From NCBI GenBank assembly GCA_963823165.1, contig CAWGKV010000002.1:124001-188000 (forward strand): a stretch of 64,000 nt of DNA, written 5' to 3'. This document shows, piece after piece, positions 29,451 through 38,930 of this stretch. The position numbers were made by a program, and so were the translations under genes. This DNA is from Roseiarcus sp963823165. GTDB lineage: Bacteria > Pseudomonadota > Alphaproteobacteria > Rhizobiales > Beijerinckiaceae. How positions within the stretch are numbered: the first letter of the stretch is position 1; each line of letters opens with the position of its first letter. The notes beneath the pieces were generated by a model. The model was not told the origin of the DNA. It saw only the letters and a program-made list of their open reading frames with translations, and ran no database searches.

Positions 29451-31247
29451 TTAACGCAGGGCCGCCTCAACCGCGGCCAGCACCGTCTCGACTTTAAGCG
29501 ACGTCACGCAAGGACTCGGGCCGAACTGACCTGTCAGCTGGCACGGCAGGTCTTCGTTGCGCCAACAGGGCGCACAGGCGAAACTCTTGTTGGCCGAGAT
29601 GACGGTCGCGCGGCGATGGTGGCGGGTGAACAACTTGCCGTCCGTCGGTCCGAACATCGCGACGACGGGCACGTCGAAGGCGGAGGCCGCGTGCAGGAAT
29701 CCCGAGTCGACGCAGACCAGCGCCTGAAGGGCGGAGACGAGCGCGATCGACTGCGCCAGGGAGAGGCCGGCGGTGGAGGCGATTCCCGGGCCGGCGGAAA
29801 GATTGGTTTCGACGTGATGAAAGATGATGAGATCGTAGCGGTTCCGGAGCGCCTCGATGAAACGGGCGATCTCCGGATGGTCCTTGTATGTGTCGCGCGC
29901 GTAGGGTTGAACGCCGATGACCGGTTTCGCGCCTAGGCCTGCGTCGCGAATGAATTTGTCGCGGAACGCGATCTGAGCCGCATCCAGATGGTATTCGACG
30001 GCCCAGCCATGGCGGTAGAGCGAGACTTTGCCGACTCCCATCGATTTGGCGAACAACTCCGTCCGCCCCTTCTTCACGAACGGCCTTCTTTCCAACTCGT
30101 ACTTTCCGGCCGGGCACATGGTCAGATTGAACCAGGCCCTGCACCGGGTCACGTCGACGGGCGGGCCGTCGATGTCGATGAGCTCGACATGCGGATTGTT
30201 GCGGAAGAGGTCGAAAAACTTCCGATCGACGACGAGCTTGATGCGCACGCGGCGGCGTTCGGACAGCGCTCTGAGGCCCGCCGTCATGATCAGGAGGTCG
30301 CCGATGCCTCCCATGGCGCGCGTGACGATGATATCCCGCCGGCTCGTCTTCCCGTCGCCCGGATCCCGCCTCGAGAAGCGAATGTCCCCCCAGCGAAGCA
30401 GGAAAAGACAGGACGCCGCCAGGAAAAGCGCTATGTGTGCAACTGAAGCGCGGACCATGCGGCGAGGAAGGGATCCGCCCTGGATGCGCGCACGCGCGGT
30501 AACGCGCGCGGTTTGCACAAGAGCCCAGTTCAGCACGCCGTCGCGCAGCCGGGCCGAGCGATGAAAGCTGATGAACTGGACGAAGTCCGAGGCGATCGCG
30601 CGAACCGAGTAGGGCCAGAAACGCGCCATCGACCACACCCGCCCGATCGCGACCGGCCCGAGGTCCCCCACGTCGCCACAAGCTGCCCGCGCCTGGCAGT
30701 CGAGCCGCATCAGGCGCACGATGTCGTCGCGATCGCCCTCGACCTTGTAGATTCGGTCCGCGTAAGCGCCGATCAGCGCCCTGACGCCCTCCGGATCCTT
30801 GAGCAAGAGCCGCGCCTCGGCCTGAAGCATGCGGGCCTGCATCAACTCCCGCGGATAGAAACGGACGTCCGTCCTGGCGAAGGCGTCGAGGATCTGTTCG
30901 AATCGCTGCACGATCGCCCCGTCGCCGGTGATGAACATCGGGCGGTTCGCCTCGAAGGCGGCGCGGATCCCCTGGATGACCCGATCGCAGTCTTTCGGCC
31001 GGACGCGCGGATAGCCGGAAACGGTCCGTCCCTGGCGGCGCATCGTCTCGAGAATGCGCTCCGCGCTGCGGAAGTCGGCGGCGTCGAACTCGTCGAGAAG
31101 TCTTGTGACAACCCCGACGAAGTCGTTCGCGTTCGTCGCCGTGTGGGCGGCTGCGGGCCTGTCGGTCCCGCTCTTCACCAGGGAAAGCGGCTCGGTCGAG
31201 ATCGGTCGGGTCTCCATTTCGCTGCCGCGAACACGGGTTAGGCTCAT
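29451..31247 (-). CDS. glycosyltransferase family 9 (heptosyltransferase) with N-terminal extra domain
   Basis: A 598-residue protein. The C-terminal half (about residues 300-598) is a GT9 enzyme: IIVTRAMGGIGDLLIMTAGLR near the start, the WxVEYHLDAAQ connection and CVDSGFLHAASAFDVP near residue 515, followed by an FGPTDG motif. GT9 enzymes add heptose from ADP-heptose to the LPS core. The N-terminal half has no assigned domain and ends with a hydrophobic segment (IALFLAASCLFLLRWG) that could anchor the protein to the membrane. The ATG start giving MSLTRVRG is preferred; a second ATG lies 11 codons further in, and the longer open frame upstream is Pro/Gly-rich without coding character. Confidence 0.85.
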   Translation of the reverse strand: MSLTRVRGSEMETRPISTEPLSLVKSGTDRPAAAHTATNANDFVGVVTRLLDEFDAADFRSAERILETMRRQGRTVSGYPRVRPKDCDRVIQGIRAAFEANRPMFITGDGAIVQRFEQILDAFARTDVRFYPRELMQARMLQAEARLLLKDPEGVRALIGAYADRIYKVEGDRDDIVRLMRLDCQARAACGDVGDLGPVAIGRVWSMARFWPYSVRAIASDFVQFISFHRSARLRDGVLNWALVQTARVTARARIQGGSLPRRMVRASVAHIALFLAASCLFLLRWGDIRFSRRDPGDGKTSRRDIIVTRAMGGIGDLLIMTAGLRALSERRRVRIKLVVDRKFFDLFRNNPHVELIDIDGPPVDVTRCRAWFNLTMCPAGKYELERRPFVKKGRTELFAKSMGVGKVSLYRHGWAVEYHLDAAQIAFRDKFIRDAGLGAKPVIGVQPYARDTYKDHPEIARFIEALRNRYDLIIFHHVETNLSAGPGIASTAGLSLAQSIALVSALQALVCVDSGFLHAASAFDVPVVAMFGPTDGKLFTRHHRRATVISANKSFACAPCWRNEDLPCQLTGQFGPSPCVTSLKVETVLAAVEAALR

Positions 31248-31332
31248 TGGTGAACGATGAACACTGTTGGCGTCCGCGCCCATTCCGGTCAAGGCCGGGC
31301 GGCGCCCAGATCCAGGAATCGCGAAATTCGGC

Positions 31333-33957
31333 TTACCAAGGCTCTGAACTCCACAGCGTGGCCTTGAAATTGATGATGTCTTTGTCATCCGGCTTCAATT
31401 GCAAGGCCTTCTCCAGCGCTTCCAGCGTCCGCTCCCGATCTCGAAGCGTTTGATATTCCTGGGCGAGGCGGAAATGATGCCGGTAATTGGACGGCTCCAT
31501 GGCCGCGGCCCTCTCGAAAGCCTGGGCGGCGCCCGCGTGGTCGCCCAGCGCGGCGCGGATGTGGCCAAGCAGATGAAAATGCCAGGGGACCGTGTCCTCG
31601 CATAGCGTGGCGTTTTCCGCCGCGCTCCGCGCCTCTTCGAGCTTCCCTATCTTGAGGAGGATATCGCCGCGAACAAAGTGGTGCCCAGCGCGCTTGGGCT
31701 CGAGCAGGATCGCCTCGTCGATCGCCGCCAGCGCCTGCTCCCACTGAGACTTGCGGGCCAGGAGGTCGGCCAGATGGTGATGACGCCACGCGACCTTCGG
31801 ATTGCAGTCGATCGCCGCCCGAGCCTCCTCGATCGCGATGTCGACCTCGCCTGCTTTCGCCAACACGTCGCTAAGGAAAAATCTCGCCGCGCCGTCCTTG
31901 GGCCTCCTCTCGACCCAGCGACGGGCGAGTGGAAGAATTTCCGGGTTTTCAGGATCGAAGTCCCGCAGCGTCGTCGCCTTGAATCCGGCGACGTCTCCAT
32001 CGTTCGGCTTCAATCGCAGAGCCTCGTCGAGTAGGTCCAGCGTCCGCTGTTGCGCCGCCAGCGTCCGCTCTCGATCCCCAAGAACGCGATATTCCTGGGC
32101 CAGGCGAAAAGGATGCTGGTAATTCAATGGCTCCAGCGCCGCCGCCTTCTCGAACGCTTGCGCGGCGTTGACGTGGTCGCCGAGCAATCCGCGGACGTGG
32201 CCGAGCAGATGGAAATGCCACGGGACCGTGTCCTCGCACCGTGTGGCTTCCTCTGTTGAGCTTCGCGCCTCTTCGAGCCTTCCCATTTTGACCAGGATTT
32301 CGGCGCGAAGATAGTGGTGCGCGGCGCGCTTCGGCTCGAGGAGGACCGCTTCGCTTATCGCCGACAGCGCTTGGCCCCACCGCCCCTTGCGGGTCAGCAG
32401 GTCCGCCAAATGATGATGGCGCCAGGGAACTTCCGGATCGCAGGCAGCCGCCGCTCGACCTTCTTCGATCGCGCCATCCAGGTCCCCGGCTTCGGCTAGT
32501 TCGTCGCTTAGAAAAAATCGAGCTGCGCCCTCCTTCGGCTTCTTCTCAACCCAACGTCGGGCGAGGGGAAGGATGTCCGCGTTTCCGGGATCGAACTCTC
32601 GCAAGGCCGTCGCCTTGAATCCGATGATCTCCCCGTCGTTGGGATTCAATCGCATGGCCTCGTTGAGCGATTCGAACATGCGCTTGCGGTCCTTGAGACG
32701 GCGATATTCGTGCGCCAAGACGTAGTGATGCCGGAAATCCGAAGGTTCCCGCACCGCGGCCTCACGAAATTTGTCAATTGCCTCCGATCGTCTTCCAGCG
32801 CTGGCGAGCAGATCGCCAAGATGATGTGTCCACCATCCGATCTCGCCCTTTCGTGTCGGAACCCTTTCGGCAATTTTGATCGCCCGTTCGGCGTGATCGA
32901 TCGCCAGGTCGAGCTTACCCAACTTTGTCCAGCACAGGCTCAAATTCCATTCTTGGCCTGCAAGACTATGATCGTTTTTTGGCTTCACCCGTGCATAATG
33001 CTGCTTCACCTGCTCGAGAGTCCGCCCCCGAGACACGAGACACGCTCTCGACAACAAATCCAAATAGTCGGCTAGGCTGGAACCCAGCTCCACCCGAAAG
33101 ATCTTATTGTCATAGCGTCGAATGGTTTGCACGGCTTGGATCAGCCAGTCGAAAGCACCCTCAGCGTCGCCGTCATTAAACAATTTTGCGCCGATCTGTC
33201 CGAGGACAAGGCCGTCGTTCTGGAATGTTTCTTTGCCAGACCGGAGCAGGAGCTCGAAGTCTTCGTCGCTAAGCGTCTCGGGTTTCTCGGTCAGCTTATA
33301 CGCTGCGGCGCGAAGTCTCTGCCCTTCCGAAAAAAACCCAGAAAAATTAATCTCTTCAAGGGTATAGCCGAGGCCGGCGCTGACAGATGGATCGATATGC
33401 ATCCAAAAATTTCTAGCAACGTCATAGGGCAGCACGCATTCCCGATTGATAACCGCTTTCAGATCCTCGGCGCTCACCTGAACGGACTGTGGCGCCATCA
33501 GCAATTCATGGGACGCACCGTCAACTTCGCCTTCGCCGCTTTCAGGGAAAAAGTCTTTCAATATTCCTGGCGCATTCTGCAAAACGTCTTCATATCGCAA
33601 GATATGGCCCCCAAGGCCCCGTTTGTGCTCCAACCATCCCCCGTAGAATTGATTATAGATGTTTGCAAAACCAACGACAGGGTCCACATCCGCCGCAAAG
33701 AACTCGGAACGGCTCGTCGTGATGTCCTTGGCGGAATTCAGCAAACAGCTCTGGAGCCACAACACCGGATGTCTTGCGACGATAACGACGTCTGCTCCAA
33801 TTTTGGCGAGGTCGGTTTCGTCCCGAAACGTGTGTTTCCAACCAGCAAAGGTAATTACTACGTCCTTTATTGTCGCTCTAAGCACCTGCTCGATATAGTT
33901 TGTGCCCGTGCGCTGCAGCCCAACGAGGGAAAATTTATGACGAAATCGGTTCTGCAT
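31333..33957 (-). CDS. sulfotransferase-like P-loop domain fused to TPR repeats
   Basis: An 874-residue protein. The N-terminal part (about residues 1-190) carries LVGLQRTGTNYIEQVL, matching the 5'-phosphosulfate-binding P-loop pattern of sulfotransferases, with VIVARHP downstream resembling the 3'-phosphate loop. From about residue 280 on the protein is built of helical TPR-like units. A tract of about 205-212 residues (starting FKATALREFDPGN) is duplicated almost verbatim, and the start of a third copy forms the C-terminus. TPR-sulfotransferases are often linked to sulfation or to surface glycan assembly, which fits the neighbouring genes. Enzyme activity is an inference. The gene start has no strong ribosome site. 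Confidence 0.78.
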   Translation of the reverse strand: MQNRFRHKFSLVGLQRTGTNYIEQVLRATIKDVVITFAGWKHTFRDETDLAKIGADVVIVARHPVLWLQSCLLNSAKDITTSRSEFFAADVDPVVGFANIYNQFYGGWLEHKRGLGGHILRYEDVLQNAPGILKDFFPESGEGEVDGASHELLMAPQSVQVSAEDLKAVINRECVLPYDVARNFWMHIDPSVSAGLGYTLEEINFSGFFSEGQRLRAAAYKLTEKPETLSDEDFELLLRSGKETFQNDGLVLGQIGAKLFNDGDAEGAFDWLIQAVQTIRRYDNKIFRVELGSSLADYLDLLSRACLVSRGRTLEQVKQHYARVKPKNDHSLAGQEWNLSLCWTKLGKLDLAIDHAERAIKIAERVPTRKGEIGWWTHHLGDLLASAGRRSEAIDKFREAAVREPSDFRHHYVLAHEYRRLKDRKRMFESLNEAMRLNPNDGEIIGFKATALREFDPGNADILPLARRWVEKKPKEGAARFFLSDELAEAGDLDGAIEEGRAAAACDPEVPWRHHHLADLLTRKGRWGQALSAISEAVLLEPKRAAHHYLRAEILVKMGRLEEARSSTEEATRCEDTVPWHFHLLGHVRGLLGDHVNAAQAFEKAAALEPLNYQHPFRLAQEYRVLGDRERTLAAQQRTLDLLDEALRLKPNDGDVAGFKATTLRDFDPENPEILPLARRWVERRPKDGAARFFLSDVLAKAGEVDIAIEEARAAIDCNPKVAWRHHHLADLLARKSQWEQALAAIDEAILLEPKRAGHHFVRGDILLKIGKLEEARSAAENATLCEDTVPWHFHLLGHIRAALGDHAGAAQAFERAAAMEPSNYRHHFRLAQEYQTLRDRERTLEALEKALQLKPDDKDIINFKATLWSSEPW
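31366..32619 (-). repeat. two tandem ~0.6-kb intragenic repeats
   Basis: Within the sulfotransferase-TPR gene, the codons for FKAT occur at about 32619, 31983 and 31368 on the minus strand. Copy 1 spans about 636 bases, copy 2 about 615, and the third is cut off after a few residues. The two copies encode proteins with clearly similar order (for example RRWVEKKPKEGAARFFLSD versus RRWVERRPKDGAARFFLSD). Copy 1 has seven extra residues near its end. Confidence 0.85.
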
Positions 33958-34276
33958 TAGCCTTTCAGTGCCCCACGGAGATCATTTTATGCGATTGGCG
34001 GCGGGTCATGATTTCGTCGAATTTAGCATTTCGACGGAGAGCCCCTGCGCCCTTGACTGTAGTCGCTGGGCGCAGTATCGGCGAGAAGACATTTGCGATG
34101 CAAGCGGTCCGATGGGCGCAAACTCGGCGGCTCTGGTGCCGGTTTGCCTATCGACCGCCCCGTGACGTCGGCCTCCGGGAAGTCATGAACCCAGTTCTTT
34201 TTTCGTCGCCACGCGAGTGGCGGACTGTGGCGGACACGACCTGCCTTGGCTCAACCGGGCAAGCGAAGGATCAGTT
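33958..34276. other. 319-base divergent intergenic region
   Basis: This lies between the starts of the sulfotransferase-TPR gene (minus) and the FkbM gene (plus). GC is mixed and no gene, hairpin terminator or clear operator was recognised. The region should hold the two divergent promoters. Confidence 0.5.
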
Positions 34277-35500
34277 ATGTTTAATCCGAAGATCGGCACG
34301 GAAACGAAAATCAAGACTAAGAGCTACGTACGGACGAAGCTTGGCGTCCCTGGTCATGTCGTTTGGGGTAACTACGTGCGTTTAGAGCCCGGCCGGTACT
34401 GCGTTATTTTTGATGTATCGCTTTGCGGAGCGATCAGCGATCCGCTCGCCAAGCGTTACGGTTTTGTTGAGGTCATGGCTGACGCGGGTAAAAAGCTTAT
34501 CGAAAAGGCACCCATCCTTGCGGAGAATCTGGAAAAGGGTGGTCGTTACATTCGCGTTTATTTCGAACTTGGAGAGAGAGAAATCGTAGAGACAAGAGCT
34601 TACGTTGACGGAACACAGGCGCTTTTAATTGAGGAGAAGTCCCGCCCTATACGGTTGACGGACCGAAACGAAGACGATGAAGCGATAATTGCTGAGGCTG
34701 GATTTCCGGATGTCGCAACGGCAGGACTTCCGGAATTCTTTGCTTCAAATGTTGAGCAGCTAAGAGTACTCCACGCAGATCGTGTTTGGGTTAAGATTAT
34801 AGACAATGAGGTCGTCTTAAACATAGACGGCATAAAAATACACGCACGTACCGTTGACGATTTGCATTGCGTCAGCGAGATCTTTATATCAAATATGTAC
34901 AACGTCTCGACTCCTCGTGACGCGTGCGTCATCGACGTCGGTATGAACATCGCTCTAGCGGCGTTATTCTTTGCAAACAAGCAAACTGTGAAGGAAGTGC
35001 ATGCGTTTGAGCCGTTTGAGGAGACTTACCGGCGGGCGATCGAGAATCTCGATCTAAATCCGGATTTAGCTCGCAAGATAACGACATACAAGTTCGCGTT
35101 GAGTAACAAAGATGAGGAAAGAACTGTCCGTATCGGGAATATACAACGAAGTGCGAACATGTCAATCCGAGACAACAGAACGGGACCTTCGTTGACGCTA
35201 TCTGTGCGCGACGCAGCGATGATGCTTCGCCCGATTATCCAAAAAGCGACAAACAAGCAATTGATGATTATTGCTAAGATCGACTGCGAGGGCTCTGAAT
35301 ATGAGATTTTTGAATCCCTTGAGGCAGCCGGACTACTTCAGCAGGTTTCCCTCTTTTTAGTCGAATGGCATCCTTATTCAGCTTATAAGGATTTGACTGA
35401 TTTGACCACGCCATTGCTGAAGCATGGCTTTGTCATCATCGATCGTACGGCTCGGAAGGATTGTGCCAACGGTATGTTGTACGCTATGCGTTCTTATTAA
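34277..35500 (+). CDS. FkbM-family methyltransferase with N-terminal beta module
   Basis: A 407-residue protein. An N-terminal beta-rich region (about residues 25-130) contains VVWGNYVRLEPGRYCVIFDV, and a second part (about 130-205) precedes the FkbM SAM-methyltransferase domain (about 210-400). Motif I is CVIDVGMNIALAALFFA, followed by VHAFEPFEETYRRA, and IIAKIDCEGSEYEIFESL is the conserved acidic segment. FkbM enzymes usually O-methylate sugar or polyketide hydroxyls. The start is the ATG giving MFNPKIG; a longer extension upstream has no similarity. The gene uses many AT-ending codons, unlike the flanking GC-rich genes, suggesting transfer into the island. Confidence 0.8.
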   Translation: MFNPKIGTETKIKTKSYVRTKLGVPGHVVWGNYVRLEPGRYCVIFDVSLCGAISDPLAKRYGFVEVMADAGKKLIEKAPILAENLEKGGRYIRVYFELGEREIVETRAYVDGTQALLIEEKSRPIRLTDRNEDDEAIIAEAGFPDVATAGLPEFFASNVEQLRVLHADRVWVKIIDNEVVLNIDGIKIHARTVDDLHCVSEIFISNMYNVSTPRDACVIDVGMNIALAALFFANKQTVKEVHAFEPFEETYRRAIENLDLNPDLARKITTYKFALSNKDEERTVRIGNIQRSANMSIRDNRTGPSLTLSVRDAAMMLRPIIQKATNKQLMIIAKIDCEGSEYEIFESLEAAGLLQQVSLFLVEWHPYSAYKDLTDLTTPLLKHGFVIIDRTARKDCANGMLYAMRSY

Positions 35501-35550
35501 TCTCGGTCCCCGCGCGGACCGCACCGTTGCTCCCGGAAGTGGATCACCAG

Positions 35551-36951
35551 CTAAATTCTGATGATCTCGATACGCTCAACTGAAACGCGAGCACGATCGG
35601 ATGCGGCACGGGCGACGCATTCAAAATTCGCCGCATCGAGATCGATTGCGAATTTTCCTTCTTTGGCGCCATTCGGCAAGGAAAACGTCGTCAGCGATTG
35701 CCCAAATCGCTCCGTGATAGTCATCGTAAGCGCGCCCTCCACTTCGCCATGAACCTTCAAATTATAGCGCCCCGCCTTCAACACCCAATACGGCCCCCAA
35801 AATAACGGCCCTCCTCTGGTGGCGGAAGCGACAAAACGTTCCCCAACAATCTGGTGCTCCAAATTAGAGCGAAGCTGGACGCCGTAGATTGAAAACCGAC
35901 CCCGATACAGGTCGTCGAGATCGCGGTCTCCGGGGCGGGCGGCAAACATGTCGCCGCTCCACGCTGCCAGTTCGCCGCGCCTGAGCGGCATCAACGTCGA
36001 GTTCGGGCCGACTCCGAAAAGATTCATATTCTGTTTATCAAAGAAATCCTCAAGTTCGGGATCGGATTTTCTATTCTTGCCAATCTTCTCGAATAGAATT
36101 TTCACGTTGGGCGAATTCGCGATGATGCTCCCCATGCCGCGCAACGCGAAGAGTTCATGCCCCTCAATGTCCATTTTAACCAGATCGCACCGAAAATCCG
36201 GCCCAAAAAAATCATCGAGTCGCGCGACCCGAATGATGCCCCCCTCCTCGGAGTCGATCACGCGCCCTCCTCCAAGATGGTTGTCGGGCGGAATGTGGAA
36301 TCCCGCTTCTCCGTTCTTGTCTGAAAGCCCAAAGTCGAAACAAGCGATTTTTCCTCCGCTGTGGAGATCCCCAGCCCTATTCATGAAAGCGCTTCTGCGG
36401 ATAAGCTTGGCCAGCTTTTTTTGCGGCTCGAACGCGTAGATGCGGCCTCTATCCCCAATCCTAGCGGCCACCTTCAACGAATAAAGACCAATGTTGGCTC
36501 CGATATCCAAAAATATGGAGTCGGGCTTGACAAAACTAAGTATCGTTTCGACGTTTCCCTCCTCATAAGCGCCGCCATTTACGATTAACGCCGCTGTTGC
36601 AGGATTTCTTGTATCAATAAATATTGGCGTTCTATCATTGAGGTACGTCAGCGCTATATCGTCGCCAAGGTATGCGGACATACGATTTCTGACGAAATCT
36701 AGATCGTATACGATATGTTTGAGCTTGCTGGTGATATTAAGCGCGTCACCGCGCACTGCGAACTGTTCAAGTAAATCATTTGTTTTTTTGGATAGGATCA
36801 TCAAATCCACTGACTGAAGACTGCTCTCGGAAACCTTCTGCTCCAAAATATCTAGCTTTTTCGCAAGCTCGGCCAGCGCGTCTCTGCGGATTCCCCAACC
36901 TGCTCGCAGCGAGCGAAAACCAGTGCGAATCTTTTCAACAATCCCATGCAT
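35551..36951 (-). CDS. FkbM-family methyltransferase with C-terminal beta module
   Basis: A 466-residue protein. The N-terminal 100 residues are predicted helical or coiled (LAELAKKLDILEQKV). The central FkbM domain has IFLDIGANIGLYSLKV near residue 145, GRIYAFEPQKKLAKLI and LVKMDIEGHELFALRGM. The C-terminal about 100 residues form a separate beta-type unit beginning PLFWGPYWVLKAGRYNLKVHG. A Cys-poor cytosolic enzyme, it probably methylates a sugar in the surface glycan pathway. The start used is the ATG two codons after a TTG that also opens the frame. It is convergent with the other FkbM gene. Confidence 0.78.
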   Translation of the reverse strand: MHGIVEKIRTGFRSLRAGWGIRRDALAELAKKLDILEQKVSESSLQSVDLMILSKKTNDLLEQFAVRGDALNITSKLKHIVYDLDFVRNRMSAYLGDDIALTYLNDRTPIFIDTRNPATAALIVNGGAYEEGNVETILSFVKPDSIFLDIGANIGLYSLKVAARIGDRGRIYAFEPQKKLAKLIRRSAFMNRAGDLHSGGKIACFDFGLSDKNGEAGFHIPPDNHLGGGRVIDSEEGGIIRVARLDDFFGPDFRCDLVKMDIEGHELFALRGMGSIIANSPNVKILFEKIGKNRKSDPELEDFFDKQNMNLFGVGPNSTLMPLRRGELAAWSGDMFAARPGDRDLDDLYRGRFSIYGVQLRSNLEHQIVGERFVASATRGGPLFWGPYWVLKAGRYNLKVHGEVEGALTMTITERFGQSLTTFSLPNGAKEGKFAIDLDAANFECVARAASDRARVSVERIEIIRI

Positions 36952-37173
36952 TGCCAATTAGCCTCAGGCGCGCTCAACACCACGTTCTTATCCAACCGCA
37001 CGAGCAGCCGGCAACAAACTTCCTCGATCCAGCGAGTACCGGATTTCACGAGGCCCGTTCAGCTGGACGGATAGGTTTGCGCTCAACTCAGTCTTGCCTT
37101 GTTGCTTTCAGCGGCGAGGTATTGAATTTACGCACCACTCGAACGGACCGGCCGACCCGGTCGGCGAGTTCGC

Positions 37174-38700
37174 TCATCGCGGCATTACCTCAGCATCGAG
37201 TATATCATACAGCACTGGCGTTCGCGGGCTCAGCGACAGGCGAAGCGAGACCGCTCCGGGCGCCTTTGGAACTGGCGGCGACGTGGTCAGAAAGACCGAG
37301 CTTGCGCGATAGATCAACTCCTGTGGCTTGACGCCGCTCGCCCCAGTCGGAACGTCGGCATCGAACGACGTGTTCCACAAGTCGCGCCCGGCCGAATCCC
37401 GCTGCGACAATACTACGTGCATGACCCCGCCTTCGCCGCCATCAACGACGCCGCTGAAGCCGTAGTCGACACGCTCGCCGTCCTTCACCCGATCAATCGG
37501 CACGTCCTGAAACAACGCCTGATCGGGATTGCATCGCTGCGCGCTGCAACTGATCTGCAGGTAGTGCACGCCCTCCTTGTTCTGCGAGGCACGCATGTCG
37601 AGGGGCGTTCTGGATTGGAGCTGGCGGAGGTTGGGGTTCGCGCACCTCTCGCTGACTGCCGCGGTGCATCGCCACGCCGGCACCCCGGGGATATCGAAAT
37701 GAAGGTCCGCGAGAACATTCGCTTCGGGGTAAGGCCAGGGTAGACGCGGTTTCGGGCGGTCAAAGAGGTCAACCACGCTCCAATCGCGACATTGGATCAA
37801 CTTGAAGACCGCGCCTCGATACTCCATCTCCGCCGGGCCATGGCATGTCTTCGCGGGGAAGGCGGGGCCGTCGGTCTTCCAGACCTCCCATCGCGTCGGG
37901 CCATAAAGGTCGGTGAAATAGAATCGCTCAAGGCCGATGTGCGGGTGCGGACCGGGGCTGACCGGAAATCCGTTCGTCGACACGATTGCGTCGATGCGCT
38001 TTTGCGGCGCTCCGTTGGCCCCGCCGAAAACGAAGCCCAGTTCGAACGACCAAGTGGCGAGCGAGTCGGTATCGAAGCGGGAAGCCCCACACCGTCCCGG
38101 ATAAGGCTCGCCATTCTGCTCGTAATAGTCATCGTGAATGGGAAAGACGCCGCCGCCGGATGCTCCAGGTCGCAATTCGTGCAAGAACGAAGCGGGAAAA
38201 AAAACCCAACTGTCATAAGGCTTGCAACCCATCCCGAAGAAAGTCTGGCGATAGCCCCCGGCATCCCGGGTGCCGCTGCCGCTGACGTAGCCATCCATGA
38301 CCCGGTAAACATCGTAGCCATCGCCGTCGCCAGGATGCATGACGCCGTACGGTTCGCGATAGTCGAAGTTGAAATCGGTCGCGGAAACAATTCCTCCCAT
38401 GTGCCGATCGACGAGAGGGTAGGAGTCATGGCGCTGCAGGCCGTGCGGGTGGTTGGGCGCCGGCTGGTCATGTCTCAGGTACGGCATCGGATCACCGAGT
38501 TTGAGCCGCCGCTCGTGCGTCCCCCTAGGGCAGCCGTCGTAGGGGTCGACAGGAACCGGATGCTCGGAAGCGTCGGCGCACACGTGCTGGATGATCCAGT
38601 CCCACGGGTCGGTCGAATGCGCGCCTGCGTGCGCGGGCCTGACCATGAGCACCGACGCTACCAACGAGGCGGCCATGACGCTAACGAATTTTCTGTGCAA
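37174..38700 (-). CDS. exported protein of unknown function (about 508 aa)
   Basis: A probable secreted protein. The TTG start with GGTGGAG upstream gives LHRKFVSVMAASLVASVLMVRPAHA, a classical signal peptide cut after AHA; an ATG eight codons on is an alternative start. The mature chain is rich in His, Asp, Trp and Tyr with several Cys (for example VCADASEH, DGCPRGTHERR, CSAQRC), compatible with an extracytoplasmic disulfide-bonded protein. No catalytic family was recognised. The C-terminus looks beta-rich. It sits with surface-glycan genes and next to an Asp-box protein, so an extracellular carbohydrate-related role is a guess. Confidence 0.65.
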   Translation of the reverse strand: MHRKFVSVMAASLVASVLMVRPAHAGAHSTDPWDWIIQHVCADASEHPVPVDPYDGCPRGTHERRLKLGDPMPYLRHDQPAPNHPHGLQRHDSYPLVDRHMGGIVSATDFNFDYREPYGVMHPGDGDGYDVYRVMDGYVSGSGTRDAGGYRQTFFGMGCKPYDSWVFFPASFLHELRPGASGGGVFPIHDDYYEQNGEPYPGRCGASRFDTDSLATWSFELGFVFGGANGAPQKRIDAIVSTNGFPVSPGPHPHIGLERFYFTDLYGPTRWEVWKTDGPAFPAKTCHGPAEMEYRGAVFKLIQCRDWSVVDLFDRPKPRLPWPYPEANVLADLHFDIPGVPAWRCTAAVSERCANPNLRQLQSRTPLDMRASQNKEGVHYLQISCSAQRCNPDQALFQDVPIDRVKDGERVDYGFSGVVDGGEGGVMHVVLSQRDSAGRDLWNTSFDADVPTGASGVKPQELIYRASSVFLTTSPPVPKAPGAVSLRLSLSPRTPVLYDILDAEVMPR

Positions 38701-38930
38701 CCAGAGTCTCCACCTATTCGCGAACGCATCGAAGCGAGATGGTCGATTTATTTGGCCGAAATTTGCCGCACGACGCAGTATAGTGCTTGCGAGGTCGAGG
38801 AATCGGATTGCAAAGCGCGAGCAAGGCCACAACGAAACTCATTTCAAGCGCGTTGAGGCGCTCGAGGCGGAGGTAGCGCGTTTGGAGGCTCAGCGGCGCA
38901 GCAATCAGGATAGCGGAAGGGAGGTGAGCG

